From Planctomycetota bacterium (lineage in GTDB: Bacteria; Planctomycetota; Planctomycetia; Planctomycetales; Planctomycetaceae), in contig JACTNB010000019.1 in assembly GCA_014584345.1 (NCBI GenBank), positions 310,001-374,000 of the forward strand: DNA of 64,000 nucleotides, given 5' to 3'. The position numbers and the translations under genes were made by a program. Positions 20,654 to 31,067 of this stretch are shown one piece after another. The stretch's first letter is position 1. Each line of letters begins with the position of its first letter. The notes under the pieces are model-generated. The model ran no database searches. It saw only the letters and a list, made by a program, of their open reading frames with translations, and was not told where the DNA came from.

Positions 20654-20981
20654 GATGGATTCAAGGTCCGGGCGCCGAGCCCCGGATTGGCTTACGGGTA
20701 ATTGGTACGGGTGATTTCCTTATGCGTTTCCCAGGCTGGTGAGGAATGAATCGAAACGAGAACCAGAGCCGAGAGACCGTCCTCGGACGATACGCCCCCC
20801 CTTCTGGCTGTGCCGCATTGGCACTGTGTCAACCGTTGTTGACTGAAGCCTGGTGGTTGTCGCGATTGATTATCGGGCAGTGGTGATTGCCCTTGCAGTG
20901 CCCCCTTTTGACGAGAAACCCATAAGGCATGGGCAGCGCCAGTGGCGTCCGAACCCAATTCCGACAATACCCTGGCTTGCG
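20654..20981. other. Intergenic region between ffh and purB
   Basis: About 330 bases. No SRP RNA, tRNA or ribosomal protein gene is seen here, although rpsP often follows ffh in other bacteria. The 91-codon frame through it lacks protein-like features. A purB promoter should lie here. Confidence 0.35.
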
Positions 20982-22469
<1,488 letters not shown>

Positions 22470-22766
22470 AACCTGTTTCTGCCTGTTGATTTCCGTAAAT
22501 GCCGGAACAGATGCCTAACCGAAGCAAGTTCGCAGTTTACCCCAACAGGCAGCAGAACAGAAGAGTCTGATCGCTACGTTTTTTGCAAACTTGAAGTCGC
22601 ATCAGGGGATATAAGTGACGGTGAGATGTGGAAATGCTGGCCGGGCTGGTGGTGGTGTTTCCCGAGTTGCGGATGTACAATTCAACCACGTCCGATGCGA
22701 CAATGCCGATGACGACCGTGCCGTCGACACTCAAAATTCCCCCATAAGACCGGAAAGTGCAACCCC

Positions 22767-24125
22767 ATGAACAAACCCGTGTGTTCCGTAATTGCCTTAT
22801 TGGCGTTGTTTTCCCTCGGCACGGGGAACCGTTTGGCGGCCGATGTCAAACTGCCTGCCGTAATCGACAGCCACATGGTATTGCAGCGGGACAAACCCCT
22901 GCCGATCTGGGGCTGGGCGGAAGCGGGGGAGGCGGTGACCGTGACATTGGACGACCAGTCGGTCAAGACGGTTGCGGACGAGCAGGGGAAATGGCGCGTG
23001 ACCTTGTCGGCGGTCAAGGCAGATGGCAAGGAGCACACACTGACGGTCCAGGGGAAAAACACGATCGTGCTGGAAGATATCCTGATTGGGGATGTGTGGC
23101 TCGGTTCGGGCCAATCGAACATGGAGTGGCAGTTAATCAACACGCACGGATCCAAGGAGGCAATCGCCCTGGCAGACCATCCCACCATTCGGCTGTTCCA
23201 CGTCCCAAAGGTGCAGCAGGCACAACCGGCCAGCGATGTGGACGCCAAGTGGAAACATTGCACTCCGGCGAACATTCCGACGTTTTCCGCAGTGCTGTAT
23301 TACTTCGGGTTGAAGTTGAACCAGGAAGTGAATGTGCCGATCGGGCTGATCAACAGTTCGTGGGGCGGTTCGCCGATCGAGCCCTGGACAATTGCCGAGG
23401 GAAAATCGGGAGGTATGTACAACGGAATGATCGCGCCGCTGCAACCCTTCGCCATACGGGGTGCGATCTGGTATCAGGGGGAAACCAATGCCCTGCAGAA
23501 GAATGGTCTTGCGTACTACGACAAAAAGCAGGCGTTGATTTCGGGCTGGCGATCACTCTGGGGGCAGGATCTGGCCTTTTATTTCGTGCAGATTGCTCCG
23601 TGGTCGGGCCGTTATGAAGAGGGAGAACTCCCGGCCTTGTGGGAAGCCCAGGTTGCCAGTTTGAAAATTCCGGGGACGGGCATGGCCGTCACGACCGATC
23701 TGGTGGACAACATCGCCGATATTCATCCGCGCAATAAGATCGATGTCGGGCATCGGCTGGCATTGTGGGCGTTGGCAAAGTCTTATGGGCGAAGCGATCT
23801 GGTCTATTCCGGTCCGCTGTACAAGGGAATGAAAATCGAAGGAAACCAGATACGAATCGAGTTCGCGCACGCCACCGCGGCCCTGAAATCACGAGACGAC
23901 AAACCACTGACGGAATTCCAGATTGCGGGGGCGGACGGGAACTTCGTCGATGCGACCGCGACCCTCGATGGCCCAACCGTGCTGGTCTCGTCCGCACAGG
24001 TAGCGGCCCCCAAACAGGTTCGTTTTGGCTGGCATAAGCTGGCAAACCCCAACCTCGTCAACAGCGTGGGGTTGCCCGCCTCTCCCTTCCAAACGAATAA
24101 CTGGCAAGGGGGGACGGGGGAATAG
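22767..24125 (+). CDS. Sialate O-acetylesterase
   Basis: This 452-residue secreted protein begins with a signal peptide (MNKPVCSVIALLALFSLG). The SGNH-type serine lies in GSGQSNMEW (S117), and a GLINSSWGGSPIEPW stretch and GAIWYQGETN follow, all typical of the sialate O-acetylesterase family in Planctomycetes and Bacteroidetes. It would remove acetyl groups from sialic acids or other polysaccharides in the periplasm or outside. It shares direction with the following serine hydrolase gene 109 bases downstream. Confidence 0.88.
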   Translation: MNKPVCSVIALLALFSLGTGNRLAADVKLPAVIDSHMVLQRDKPLPIWGWAEAGEAVTVTLDDQSVKTVADEQGKWRVTLSAVKADGKEHTLTVQGKNTIVLEDILIGDVWLGSGQSNMEWQLINTHGSKEAIALADHPTIRLFHVPKVQQAQPASDVDAKWKHCTPANIPTFSAVLYYFGLKLNQEVNVPIGLINSSWGGSPIEPWTIAEGKSGGMYNGMIAPLQPFAIRGAIWYQGETNALQKNGLAYYDKKQALISGWRSLWGQDLAFYFVQIAPWSGRYEEGELPALWEAQVASLKIPGTGMAVTTDLVDNIADIHPRNKIDVGHRLALWALAKSYGRSDLVYSGPLYKGMKIEGNQIRIEFAHATAALKSRDDKPLTEFQIAGADGNFVDATATLDGPTVLVSSAQVAAPKQVRFGWHKLANPNLVNSVGLPASPFQTNNWQGGTGE

Positions 24126-24142
24126 TCAGGAGTCGCCCGCCA

Positions 24143-24172
24143 CGGGGCCTGTACCACGCGTCACAGGCCCCG
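24143..24172 (+). terminator. GC-rich hairpin after the esterase gene
   Basis: Arms 24143-24152 and 24163-24172 pair perfectly over 10 bases around a 10-base loop, 18 bases after the esterase stop. There is no T tract, so it may stabilise or weakly stop the transcript rather than end it. Confidence 0.4.
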
Positions 24173-24234
24173 CAAATCGGCAGGCGCCGCAAGCATCGTG
24201 TTCCGTGGTTTTCATGTTTAATCGGGAAAGCGCC

Positions 24235-25398
24235 ATGTCATCACGTCGCAATTTTCTTGCCGCGAGTCTCGCGGCCTGCTGCGGGGAGTGGCTGCTCCGA
24301 TTGCCCGCCCACGCGGACGAGCAGGCACTTCAGGAAAAACTGACTGCGTTGATTCAGCCAGCCATTGCCGCGGGCGGATTTCCCGGCTGCGTGGTGCAGT
24401 TCGGCAACAGCCGTGAAGTGACCTTCGAACAGGCCTGGGGCCGCCGTCAGGTCGAACCCGTTTCCGAAGCGATGACCACCGACACGATTTTCGATCTCGC
24501 CTCGCTGACGAAGCCCATCGCCACGGCCACCAGTGTGATGGTCCTGTCGCAAACGGGCAGGCTGTCGGTTGACGCGACAGTGGCCACCTTCTGGCCGGAA
24601 TTTGGCGTGCAGGGGAAAGAGGTGCTGACCCTGCGGGATCTGTTGTGCCACCGCAGTGGACTAATCGCGGACAACCCAATCGGCGATTACCAACACGGCC
24701 GGGACGAAGCGCTGGCTCGGATCGCGGGGTTGAAACTTGTGGCTGCTCCCCGCCAGAAGATGATCTACTCCGACGTCAATTTTATTGTCCTGGGCGAGAT
24801 TGTCGCGCGCGTTTCGGGAACACCACTCCACGAATACTTTCGGGCCGAGATTGCAGGGCCACTGGACCTGCGCGAAACTGGTTTTCTGCCGGACGAGACA
24901 CTCACTCCCCGGATTGCCCCTACCGAAAAACTGGGGGAAACCTGGCTGCGCGGACGCGTGCACGATCCGCGGGCAGCCGGGCTGGGTGGCGTTGCCGGCC
25001 ATGCGGGACTTTTCGGCAGTTCCCACGATCTGGGGATCTACGCCCGGAACTTGCTGCGCACGCTGCAACAGGAAGAGACGGGGCTGCTGAATGCCGCGAC
25101 GGCTCGCGCGATGATTGCTCCGCAGCGCGTGCCAACCGGCCGCACCGATGAAACGGGCGAGAATCAATATGCAGTGCGGGGGCTGGGCTGGGATATTCGC
25201 AGTGGATTTTCCCGCAATCGCCCGGCGAATGCTTCCGAAACATCGTTCGGACACACCGGCTTCACGGGCACTTCCATCTGGCTCGATCCGGAGCAGGATT
25301 ATTATGCCCTGCTTCTGGCGAACCGCCTGCATCCCCAGGGGAAGGGGAGCATTCACCCGCTCTCCGGGCAAATCGGGAGTTTCGCAAAACCGATGTAG
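24235..25398 (+). CDS. Secreted beta-lactamase-fold serine hydrolase
   Basis: ATG at 24235 gives 387 residues and a Tat-like signal (SSRRNFLAAS); GGGAAAG lies upstream. The class C beta-lactamase fold is shown by SLTK (catalytic Ser and Lys), YSDVN (Tyr of the second motif) and a late HTGFTGTS. These proteins act as esterases or peptidases on cell-wall or small substrates; penicillin hydrolysis is not implied. A paralogue lies at 44020-45129. Confidence 0.85.
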   Translation: MSSRRNFLAASLAACCGEWLLRLPAHADEQALQEKLTALIQPAIAAGGFPGCVVQFGNSREVTFEQAWGRRQVEPVSEAMTTDTIFDLASLTKPIATATSVMVLSQTGRLSVDATVATFWPEFGVQGKEVLTLRDLLCHRSGLIADNPIGDYQHGRDEALARIAGLKLVAAPRQKMIYSDVNFIVLGEIVARVSGTPLHEYFRAEIAGPLDLRETGFLPDETLTPRIAPTEKLGETWLRGRVHDPRAAGLGGVAGHAGLFGSSHDLGIYARNLLRTLQQEETGLLNAATARAMIAPQRVPTGRTDETGENQYAVRGLGWDIRSGFSRNRPANASETSFGHTGFTGTSIWLDPEQDYYALLLANRLHPQGKGSIHPLSGQIGSFAKPM

Positions 25399-25525
25399 TC
25401 CACTCCAGAGGACTACGCATATGCCGCTGGCTGGGTTGCCCGCCAGGGCGAGCGAGGCTCTGAGCAGCAAACGCCAGCATCGGATATGGCGGGCGCATGC
25501 GGAGATCGTGCGAGGATATTGCTTG

Positions 25526-26812
25526 CTACGGGCTTGCCGAGGGACCACGGAATTGCACCGGCGTGGTGCTCATGGCATCGCGTTCGTCCGTCAGCGAGAT
25601 AAACCACGTATTCGCCTCCGCAGGGGGCTTGGGGGCCAGGATTTGATCGGCATCGATCCGACAGGGCATCGCCTGCCAGGAACGTGCGGAGCGCAATCCG
25701 TCGTCCGTGGTGTAATGCAGCATTGCGGATTTAAGGGGGAGCGAGCCGCGATAGGCGAGCACAATTTTATCCTGTAGGACCGTCAGCGTTCCCGGTTCAG
25801 GCAAGGGCATACCCTGTCGGCAGTAACTGTCGATGAACAATCCGATTTCCCTGGGAGCCCAGCCTGCCGGATGGCTGTGCCCCATTTTGACTTCAATCCG
25901 CATGTGCTTGGAACCGGGGACGGCATCGAAGCTTTTCTGATAACTGTCGAGCGGGTAATGGACATCATTCGTGCCATTCACGAACAGGATGGGGACGCGG
26001 CAATGAATCAGCAGGCTGCCGGGATCATAGGTATCGATCCAGTCCTGTCGCCTCTCCGCCAGTCGATCGATGGAAGGTTTTTGCACCGATTCTCCTGCAT
26101 GCAAAAACCCGCACCCGTAAACGGGCACGGCTGCCTGGAAACGGTCATCCAGCGAGGCCACCAGGCAGGTGGTGTATCCGCCCCAACTGATGCCTGTGAC
26201 TGCCGTTCGCCGCGCATCGACCTCGGGAAAATCTCGCAGCAGGGAATGCGCCAGCATTACGTTGGCGACCGCATGGAAAGGCCATTGTTCGGAGAGATCG
26301 CTTCCGATGCTGTCGAACTTTTCCGAGTGTCCCTGATCGGGTCCCCCCCGATCAAGTTTCGTGCGTAGTTCCCGCTTGACGGCCTGGTTCAACACCGGGG
26401 CACCGGTGGTCGGGTCATAAATCGGATCGACAGGGCGATGCCCGGAGAGATCCATGGCGATAGCCGCATAGCCCCGTTTGGCCCACAACCAGACCCATTC
26501 GGCAAAGGCCGTTCCACCCCCGCCGTGAATCAGGACCACGCCGGGAAACTTCGCATCGGCCTCCGCCTCCCCCAAGGTAGCGGGGGAGGCATAAAACGCA
26601 AATGTTTCGGTTGGCTGCCCCCGATACATCTCCCCCTGATAGAGGAGGGAATGGATCGGTCCGGATTGATCCAGCCAGCGCATGGCGGGGACTTGCCGCC
26701 ATGCCGCGACCTTCCAGGGTTTCCCGGGGTCCGCGGCGTCGACGGGTGTTGCCAGCAGCAACATCCAGCCAAGCATGCTCCACTTCATTACGACGATCAA
26801 TGTTGTTTTCAT
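25526..26812 (-). CDS. Secreted alpha/beta hydrolase (acetylxylan-esterase-like)
   Basis: ATG at 26812 is preferred (signal peptide MKTTLIVVMKWSMLGWMLLL, GGAGCAGG upstream) and gives 428 residues. The fold is marked by VLIHGGGG (oxyanion region), nucleophile GISWGG, NGTNDVHYPLD (acid) and GHSHPAG (His). A beta-rich tail follows. Related planctomycete proteins are annotated as acetylxylan esterases or dienelactone hydrolases. The substrate is not known. Confidence 0.85.
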   Translation of the reverse strand: MKTTLIVVMKWSMLGWMLLLATPVDAADPGKPWKVAAWRQVPAMRWLDQSGPIHSLLYQGEMYRGQPTETFAFYASPATLGEAEADAKFPGVVLIHGGGGTAFAEWVWLWAKRGYAAIAMDLSGHRPVDPIYDPTTGAPVLNQAVKRELRTKLDRGGPDQGHSEKFDSIGSDLSEQWPFHAVANVMLAHSLLRDFPEVDARRTAVTGISWGGYTTCLVASLDDRFQAAVPVYGCGFLHAGESVQKPSIDRLAERRQDWIDTYDPGSLLIHCRVPILFVNGTNDVHYPLDSYQKSFDAVPGSKHMRIEVKMGHSHPAGWAPREIGLFIDSYCRQGMPLPEPGTLTVLQDKIVLAYRGSLPLKSAMLHYTTDDGLRSARSWQAMPCRIDADQILAPKPPAEANTWFISLTDERDAMSTTPVQFRGPSASP

Positions 26813-27112
26813 TGCGAACCTGCTCCGTTCGACATACGGTCTATGTGTGTAATCTGGCCCCGTCGCCACCCGCGTATTCGCTGGCGTTCTTCTGCCCAAC
26901 ACCATACGCCACTCGCGGACGTATTGCCACAGTTTCCCCACCCCATGGCCAAGTCGCCCAGAGAGCCGGCCCAGTCAATCCCCCCGGGTGGGTTCGCTTG
27001 CTTCATGCCAATGGCCTTGCCAGCCGGAGTGAAGCATTTTATCCCAAACAGGATTTTATTAGTTGACTAGTAAATACCTTACATGTAATCTATCAGGCAG
27101 GAGCAAGCCAGT
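26813..27112. other. Divergent intergenic region
   Basis: Exactly 300 bases separating the leftward esterase and the rightward marR-like gene. It holds the palindrome described at 27079-27088 and the candidate promoter. No gene or RNA is seen. Confidence 0.4.
27063..27089 (+). promoter_or_regulatory. Candidate promoter with overlapping operator of the marR-like gene
   Basis: TTGACT at 27063-27068 and TGTAAT at 27084-27089 form a promoter-like pair with a short 15-base spacer. A perfect 10-bp palindrome, ttacatgtaa at 27079-27088, overlaps the -10 box. MarR regulators usually bind such palindromes over their own promoter, so self-control is a reasonable inference. Confidence 0.4.
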
Positions 27113-27595
27113 ATGTCGAAAAGTCGTTTACAAACGGAACTCAGGAAACAGGGGCCCTTTGCCTCGCGGGCACAGGAAGCAATCTTGAATATCCTGCGGA
27201 CAAGCGATCAGTTTCAGAATCGTTTCGGTCGACTGTTTCGGGAACATGGTTTGACATCCTCGCAGTACAATGTGCTGCGAATTTTGAGAGGTGAAGGCCA
27301 GCCACTTCCCTGCCTGGAGATAGCGGAGCGCATGATACAGGTAGTCCCGGCAATGACGGGACTGCTGGACCGCCTGGAAAAGCAGGGGCTGATTTCGCGT
27401 GACCGTTGCACGCAGGACCGGCGGGTGGTGTATGTCGCGTTGACCGCGCCGGGCCGTGCCGTGCTGGAACGACTGGATGCGCCCGTGCAGGAACTGCACC
27501 GGCAACTGGTTGGTCACATGACGCGGGCAGAGTTGCGGGAGTTGAGCCGCCTGCTGGAAAAAGCACGGAGCAGACTATCGCCATCCGCGGAATGA
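27113..27595 (+). CDS. MarR-family transcription regulator
   Basis: This 160-residue protein has a MarR winged helix: FREHGLTSSQYNVLRILRGEG, then MTGLLDRLEKQGLISRDRCTQDRRVVYVALT, the classical MarR wing. It probably binds an aromatic or oxidant ligand and regulates the SDR and pirin genes downstream on the same strand (69 and 29 bases apart between genes). ATG at 27113 follows CAGGAG. Confidence 0.9.
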   Translation: MSKSRLQTELRKQGPFASRAQEAILNILRTSDQFQNRFGRLFREHGLTSSQYNVLRILRGEGQPLPCLEIAERMIQVVPAMTGLLDRLEKQGLISRDRCTQDRRVVYVALTAPGRAVLERLDAPVQELHRQLVGHMTRAELRELSRLLEKARSRLSPSAE

Positions 27596-27664
27596 TCTGA
27601 GGGAAATGTTTACGCGGACGCTGTTCAGCCACATCCATCGAGATTTTTCTGAAAGAAAAAGAGC

Positions 27665-28420
27665 ATGACATTTCAAGGCAAGGTTGCGATTGTGACGGGC
27701 GGAACGTCGGGCATTGGCCGGGAAACGGCCCATCAACTGGCGCAGGCCGGTGCGAAAGTCGTGTTGGCCGGGCGTCGACCGGAAGAGGGGTCGGCTGTCG
27801 CCAGCGCGATTACCGCCGCGGGAGGCGTGGCTGTTTTTGTGCAGGCGGATGTGTCTCAAGAGTCCCAGGTGGAGCATCTGGTTGCGGAAACTCTGCGGCA
27901 CTTTGGGCGTTTGGACATTGCCTTCAACAATGCGGGAATCGAACATGCCGGGCCGCTCACGGAAGTCTCGGCGGACGATTATCGGAAGGTTTTCGATATT
28001 AATGTCCTGGGGGTGCTGCTCTGTCAGAAGTACGAAATTCCCGCCATGTTGAAAACGGGTGGCGGTTCGATCATCAACACGTCGAGCATCCTGGGGCACA
28101 TAGCCATGCCGGGCGCTGCGATCTACAACGCCTCGAAACATGCGGTGGAGGGAATCACCAAGACCGCCGCGTTGGAACTGGCAAGCCAGGGCATTCGCGT
28201 GAACGCGGTGGCGCCCGGAGCCATTGCGACCGACATGATCGATCGATTTGCGGGTGAGGAAGGGGCGGAGAGTCGGCAACAACTGGCTGCCCGGCATGCC
28301 CTGGGGCGTTTGGGGCAGGCCCGGGAAATTGCCGCTGCGGTGTTGTATCTGGCTTCCGATGCCGCCTCGTTCACCACCGGCATTTCGCTGCCGGTGGATG
28401 GCGGATATCTGGCCCAATAA
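27665..28420 (+). CDS. SDR family oxidoreductase
   Basis: This 251-residue protein is a classical SDR: TGGTSGIG (cofactor), FNNAGIE, catalytic Ser in NTSSILGH, YNASK, and PVDGGYLAQ at the end. The pattern is close to the glucose-1-dehydrogenase/3-oxoacyl reductase-like group. It is the second gene of a likely operon MarR-SDR-pirin. The substrate is not readable; the neighbours suggest detoxification of aromatic or carbonyl compounds. Confidence 0.9.
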   Translation: MTFQGKVAIVTGGTSGIGRETAHQLAQAGAKVVLAGRRPEEGSAVASAITAAGGVAVFVQADVSQESQVEHLVAETLRHFGRLDIAFNNAGIEHAGPLTEVSADDYRKVFDINVLGVLLCQKYEIPAMLKTGGGSIINTSSILGHIAMPGAAIYNASKHAVEGITKTAALELASQGIRVNAVAPGAIATDMIDRFAGEEGAESRQQLAARHALGRLGQAREIAAAVLYLASDAASFTTGISLPVDGGYLAQ

Positions 28421-28449
28421 GTACCGGGACATCCCGGCTGGAGGGTGAC

Positions 28450-29148
28450 ATGCTCGAGATTCGCAAGGCCGAGGAACGTGGACATGGGGTCCATGACTGG
28501 CTGGATAGCTGGCACACGTTTTCGTTTTCGGACTATTACGATCGCCGTTTCATGGGGTTTCGTTCGTTGCGGGTGATGAACGAGGATATTGTGGCGCCGG
28601 GGGAAGGCTTCGGCATGCATCCTCATCGCGATATGGAAATCGTCACCTGCGTTTTATCGGGCGCCCTGGAACACAAGGATTCCATGGGGAATGGCGAAGT
28701 GCTGCATCCGGGGGAGTTCCAGCGGATGTCGGCAGGGACGGGGATCCTGCACAGTGAGTTCAATCCCAGTTCGAGCGAACCCGTGCATCTGTATCAGATC
28801 TGGCTGCTGCCCGAGCGAAAGGGGATCGAGCCGAGTTACGAGCAAAAGCGGTTTGACGAGATGGAGCGCCAGAATCGCTGGCAACTGGTCGCCTCGCGCG
28901 AAGGCGAGGCCGGTTCCTTGCGGATACACCAGGATGCTCGAATTTATCTGGCCCGCTTGGATGCGGAGACATACTTGCGATATGAGTTGTCTCCGACTCG
29001 TTATGCTTGGGTACAGGTCCTGCGTGGGGAAGTCTCACTCAACGGGAATCGTTTACGCCCGGGGGACGGAGCAGCCCTCAGTGTGGAATCGCACCTCGAC
29101 ATCTCGGCGATTCAAGCCGCGGAGGTGCTGTTGTTCGACCTGAATTAG
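28450..29148 (+). CDS. Pirin family protein (quercetinase-like)
   Basis: This 232-residue bicupin has the YhaK/pirin layout. The metal site is visible as GMHPHRDME (two His) and TGILHSEFNPS (His and Glu). Bacterial pirins of this type bind Fe2+ and many have quercetin 2,3-dioxygenase activity. GGAGGG precedes the ATG. It ends the operon with the MarR regulator and the SDR. Confidence 0.9.
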   Translation: MLEIRKAEERGHGVHDWLDSWHTFSFSDYYDRRFMGFRSLRVMNEDIVAPGEGFGMHPHRDMEIVTCVLSGALEHKDSMGNGEVLHPGEFQRMSAGTGILHSEFNPSSSEPVHLYQIWLLPERKGIEPSYEQKRFDEMERQNRWQLVASREGEAGSLRIHQDARIYLARLDAETYLRYELSPTRYAWVQVLRGEVSLNGNRLRPGDGAALSVESHLDISAIQAAEVLLFDLN

Positions 29149-29196
29149 GCATTCTCGGGCATGCCGCCGATCGGGCCTCGCGTTTCGACGAGTGGA

Positions 29197-30723
29197 TCAA
29201 TCGCGTGAATTGACAGGCGGCAGTTGTTCCCGCTCGCGTTGAATCCGCTGAAACGCTGTTTGACTGCGGAGGGGAAATGGCGGCGGCGCGTCCGGGGGGA
29301 GCGAATCGAGCACGGACTGCAATTCCGCGCGAGCCGCGACATGTTCTGGAAGTTGCGATGGCCCCAGGTCATGAGCTTCGTCGAAGTCTTGGAGTACGTC
29401 ATAGCAACGTCCGTCGGAATACAGTTTGTAGCGCTGATTCCTCGCCACGCGCATCGGTCCGTATTGATTAAAGATCCACTCGCGTGGCCCCGATGCGGAA
29501 TTGCCGAGCACGGCATCGGCAAAGGAACGCCCATCGAGTTTCAGGTCGCGGGGAATGGGAACGCGAGCCAGTTCGCAGAATGTAGGGAGGAGATCCGAGA
29601 AATCGGCAAGTGGAATGGTGCGTCCCCCGGGCACCAGTCCGGGAGCATACACCAGCAGGCCGACATCGCTGCCAGCTTCAGTGAGTTGATAGAGATCGCC
29701 TCGGATTTCGCGACCCCGGGCACGGGCAACGCGGTGTTTTTCCGTCCCGTTGTCGGTGGCGATGAATACGATGGTCCGCCGAGCGTGGTCGGAGTCTTCG
29801 AGTTCCCTCAGGAAGTCGCCAATGAGCAGGTCGGCATAACGGACCATATCACGGAACATTTCCTGATGGGGGCGATTGGGATCACGATTCAGCGGCGTGG
29901 GGACCACGGGATGCAGAAATGTATCGCCGTGAGTTAGAACCATGGGGTAATACAACAGGAAAGGGCGGTCGTGTGGACGCCGCAGAAATTCCCGGGCAAA
30001 TTCCTGGGAGACGTCGGGGCCGAACTTCCCCGGGTGGACCTCGCGCTGACCATTACGATGAAACACCGGATCCCAGTAGCGATTCTCGATATTGGAAATG
30101 AATCGCGAGGTAAATTCCGTATCGGCGGCCTCGACGAGACGTTGGAACCGGAAAAACTCCTCGTCCGTCACTTTGTCTCGATCGATGCTGCCTGGCCAGA
30201 CGAGCGATTCCTCGAAGCCATGCTGTTTTAATACGCCTGGCTCGTCGTAAAGATTGTTGATCTGCCACTTTCCCGTAATGGCGGTATGATAGCCGCCATC
30301 GCGGAGCAGTCGCGCGAAGGTTTTTTCGCGGACTGGGTTCAAGCCGCCGCCGCTGTACAAGGCCGCGTCGTGGTGCATGACCATTCCGGAACGGAGCAGG
30401 TACCGTCCCGTCAGGGCGGTGATGCGACTCGGCCCGCAAATCGGGGGAGTGTAACAATGTTCGACGCGCAACCCCTGCCGGGCCAGACGGTCGATGTTGG
30501 GGGTTAATCCTTCCTCGCTGCCATAGCAGCCGAGCCATTCCTGCCCCAGGTTATCGAGCAGAATAAAAACCAGATTTGGCGGAACCGGGGATTCGGATTC
30601 CCTGGCGCGACACGCCCCCGTTTCAACTCCCCCGACCAGCCAGACGGAAACGATCAAAAACCATCTCTGCAAGCGAAGATAAAAATGACACATCAGGCTA
30701 CCTTTCGCGTTTTCGTTTTTCAT
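29197..30723 (-). CDS. Sulfatase (formylglycine type)
   Basis: This 508-residue secreted enzyme has a signal segment (about 20-36) and the alkaline phosphatase-like sulfatase fold. NLVFILLDNLG carries the first metal ligand. CGPSR at 96-100 is the Cys-type motif that is turned into formylglycine. GRYLLRSG and ITGKWQINNL follow, and the second metal site is ATDNGTE. It would desulfate polysaccharides or small sulfate esters outside the cell. Sulfatases are expanded in planctomycetes. It converges with the pirin gene, 48 bases apart. Confidence 0.92.
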   Translation of the reverse strand: MKNENAKGSLMCHFYLRLQRWFLIVSVWLVGGVETGACRARESESPVPPNLVFILLDNLGQEWLGCYGSEEGLTPNIDRLARQGLRVEHCYTPPICGPSRITALTGRYLLRSGMVMHHDAALYSGGGLNPVREKTFARLLRDGGYHTAITGKWQINNLYDEPGVLKQHGFEESLVWPGSIDRDKVTDEEFFRFQRLVEAADTEFTSRFISNIENRYWDPVFHRNGQREVHPGKFGPDVSQEFAREFLRRPHDRPFLLYYPMVLTHGDTFLHPVVPTPLNRDPNRPHQEMFRDMVRYADLLIGDFLRELEDSDHARRTIVFIATDNGTEKHRVARARGREIRGDLYQLTEAGSDVGLLVYAPGLVPGGRTIPLADFSDLLPTFCELARVPIPRDLKLDGRSFADAVLGNSASGPREWIFNQYGPMRVARNQRYKLYSDGRCYDVLQDFDEAHDLGPSQLPEHVAARAELQSVLDSLPPDAPPPFPLRSQTAFQRIQREREQLPPVNSRD

Positions 30724-31067
30724 TAACCGGCTGCCATCATCGAAAAAGCCGCCACATTACGCAACCGGCGCGGTCTTGCGTCCCTTGCAGGCAACCCGGG
30801 AGGGCCTCGGCCATTGCAGCGATGCGTCTCCAGTCGTGAATAATCGCAATTCTCCGGTGCAGGCTGGCTGACAACGAAACACCAGTTCGGTCTATTACCG
30901 GAACCAATTCAGAAATGGGCGTCCATTCCTGATGGAACAAGCAAATCCGTTCGGGGTAGGATACAATGGAGAGTATAGGAATTGAGCGTTACAACGGTCC
31001 CCATGGCATGAAATTGAGCGACAAGGAAATGTCGGATTACTCTTCCGGCTTGAAAAGGAGATCCGCA
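30724..31067. other. Divergent intergenic region
   Basis: About 340 bases between the leftward sulfatase and the rightward gene at 31068. The first 34 codons of the open frame from 30966 fall here but have no ribosome site. No RNA gene or clear promoter was recognised; aattgagcg occurs twice near 30979 and 31012. Confidence 0.35.

Noticed and set aside
20692..20967. Minus-strand 91-codon ORF between ffh and purB
   Set aside because: No protein-like pattern and no ribosome site; likely chance.
22537..22734. Minus-strand 65-codon ORF between ffh and the sialate esterase gene
   Set aside because: It begins at TTG with only a weak G-rich tract upstream and lies over expected promoter sequence; not enough to call a gene.
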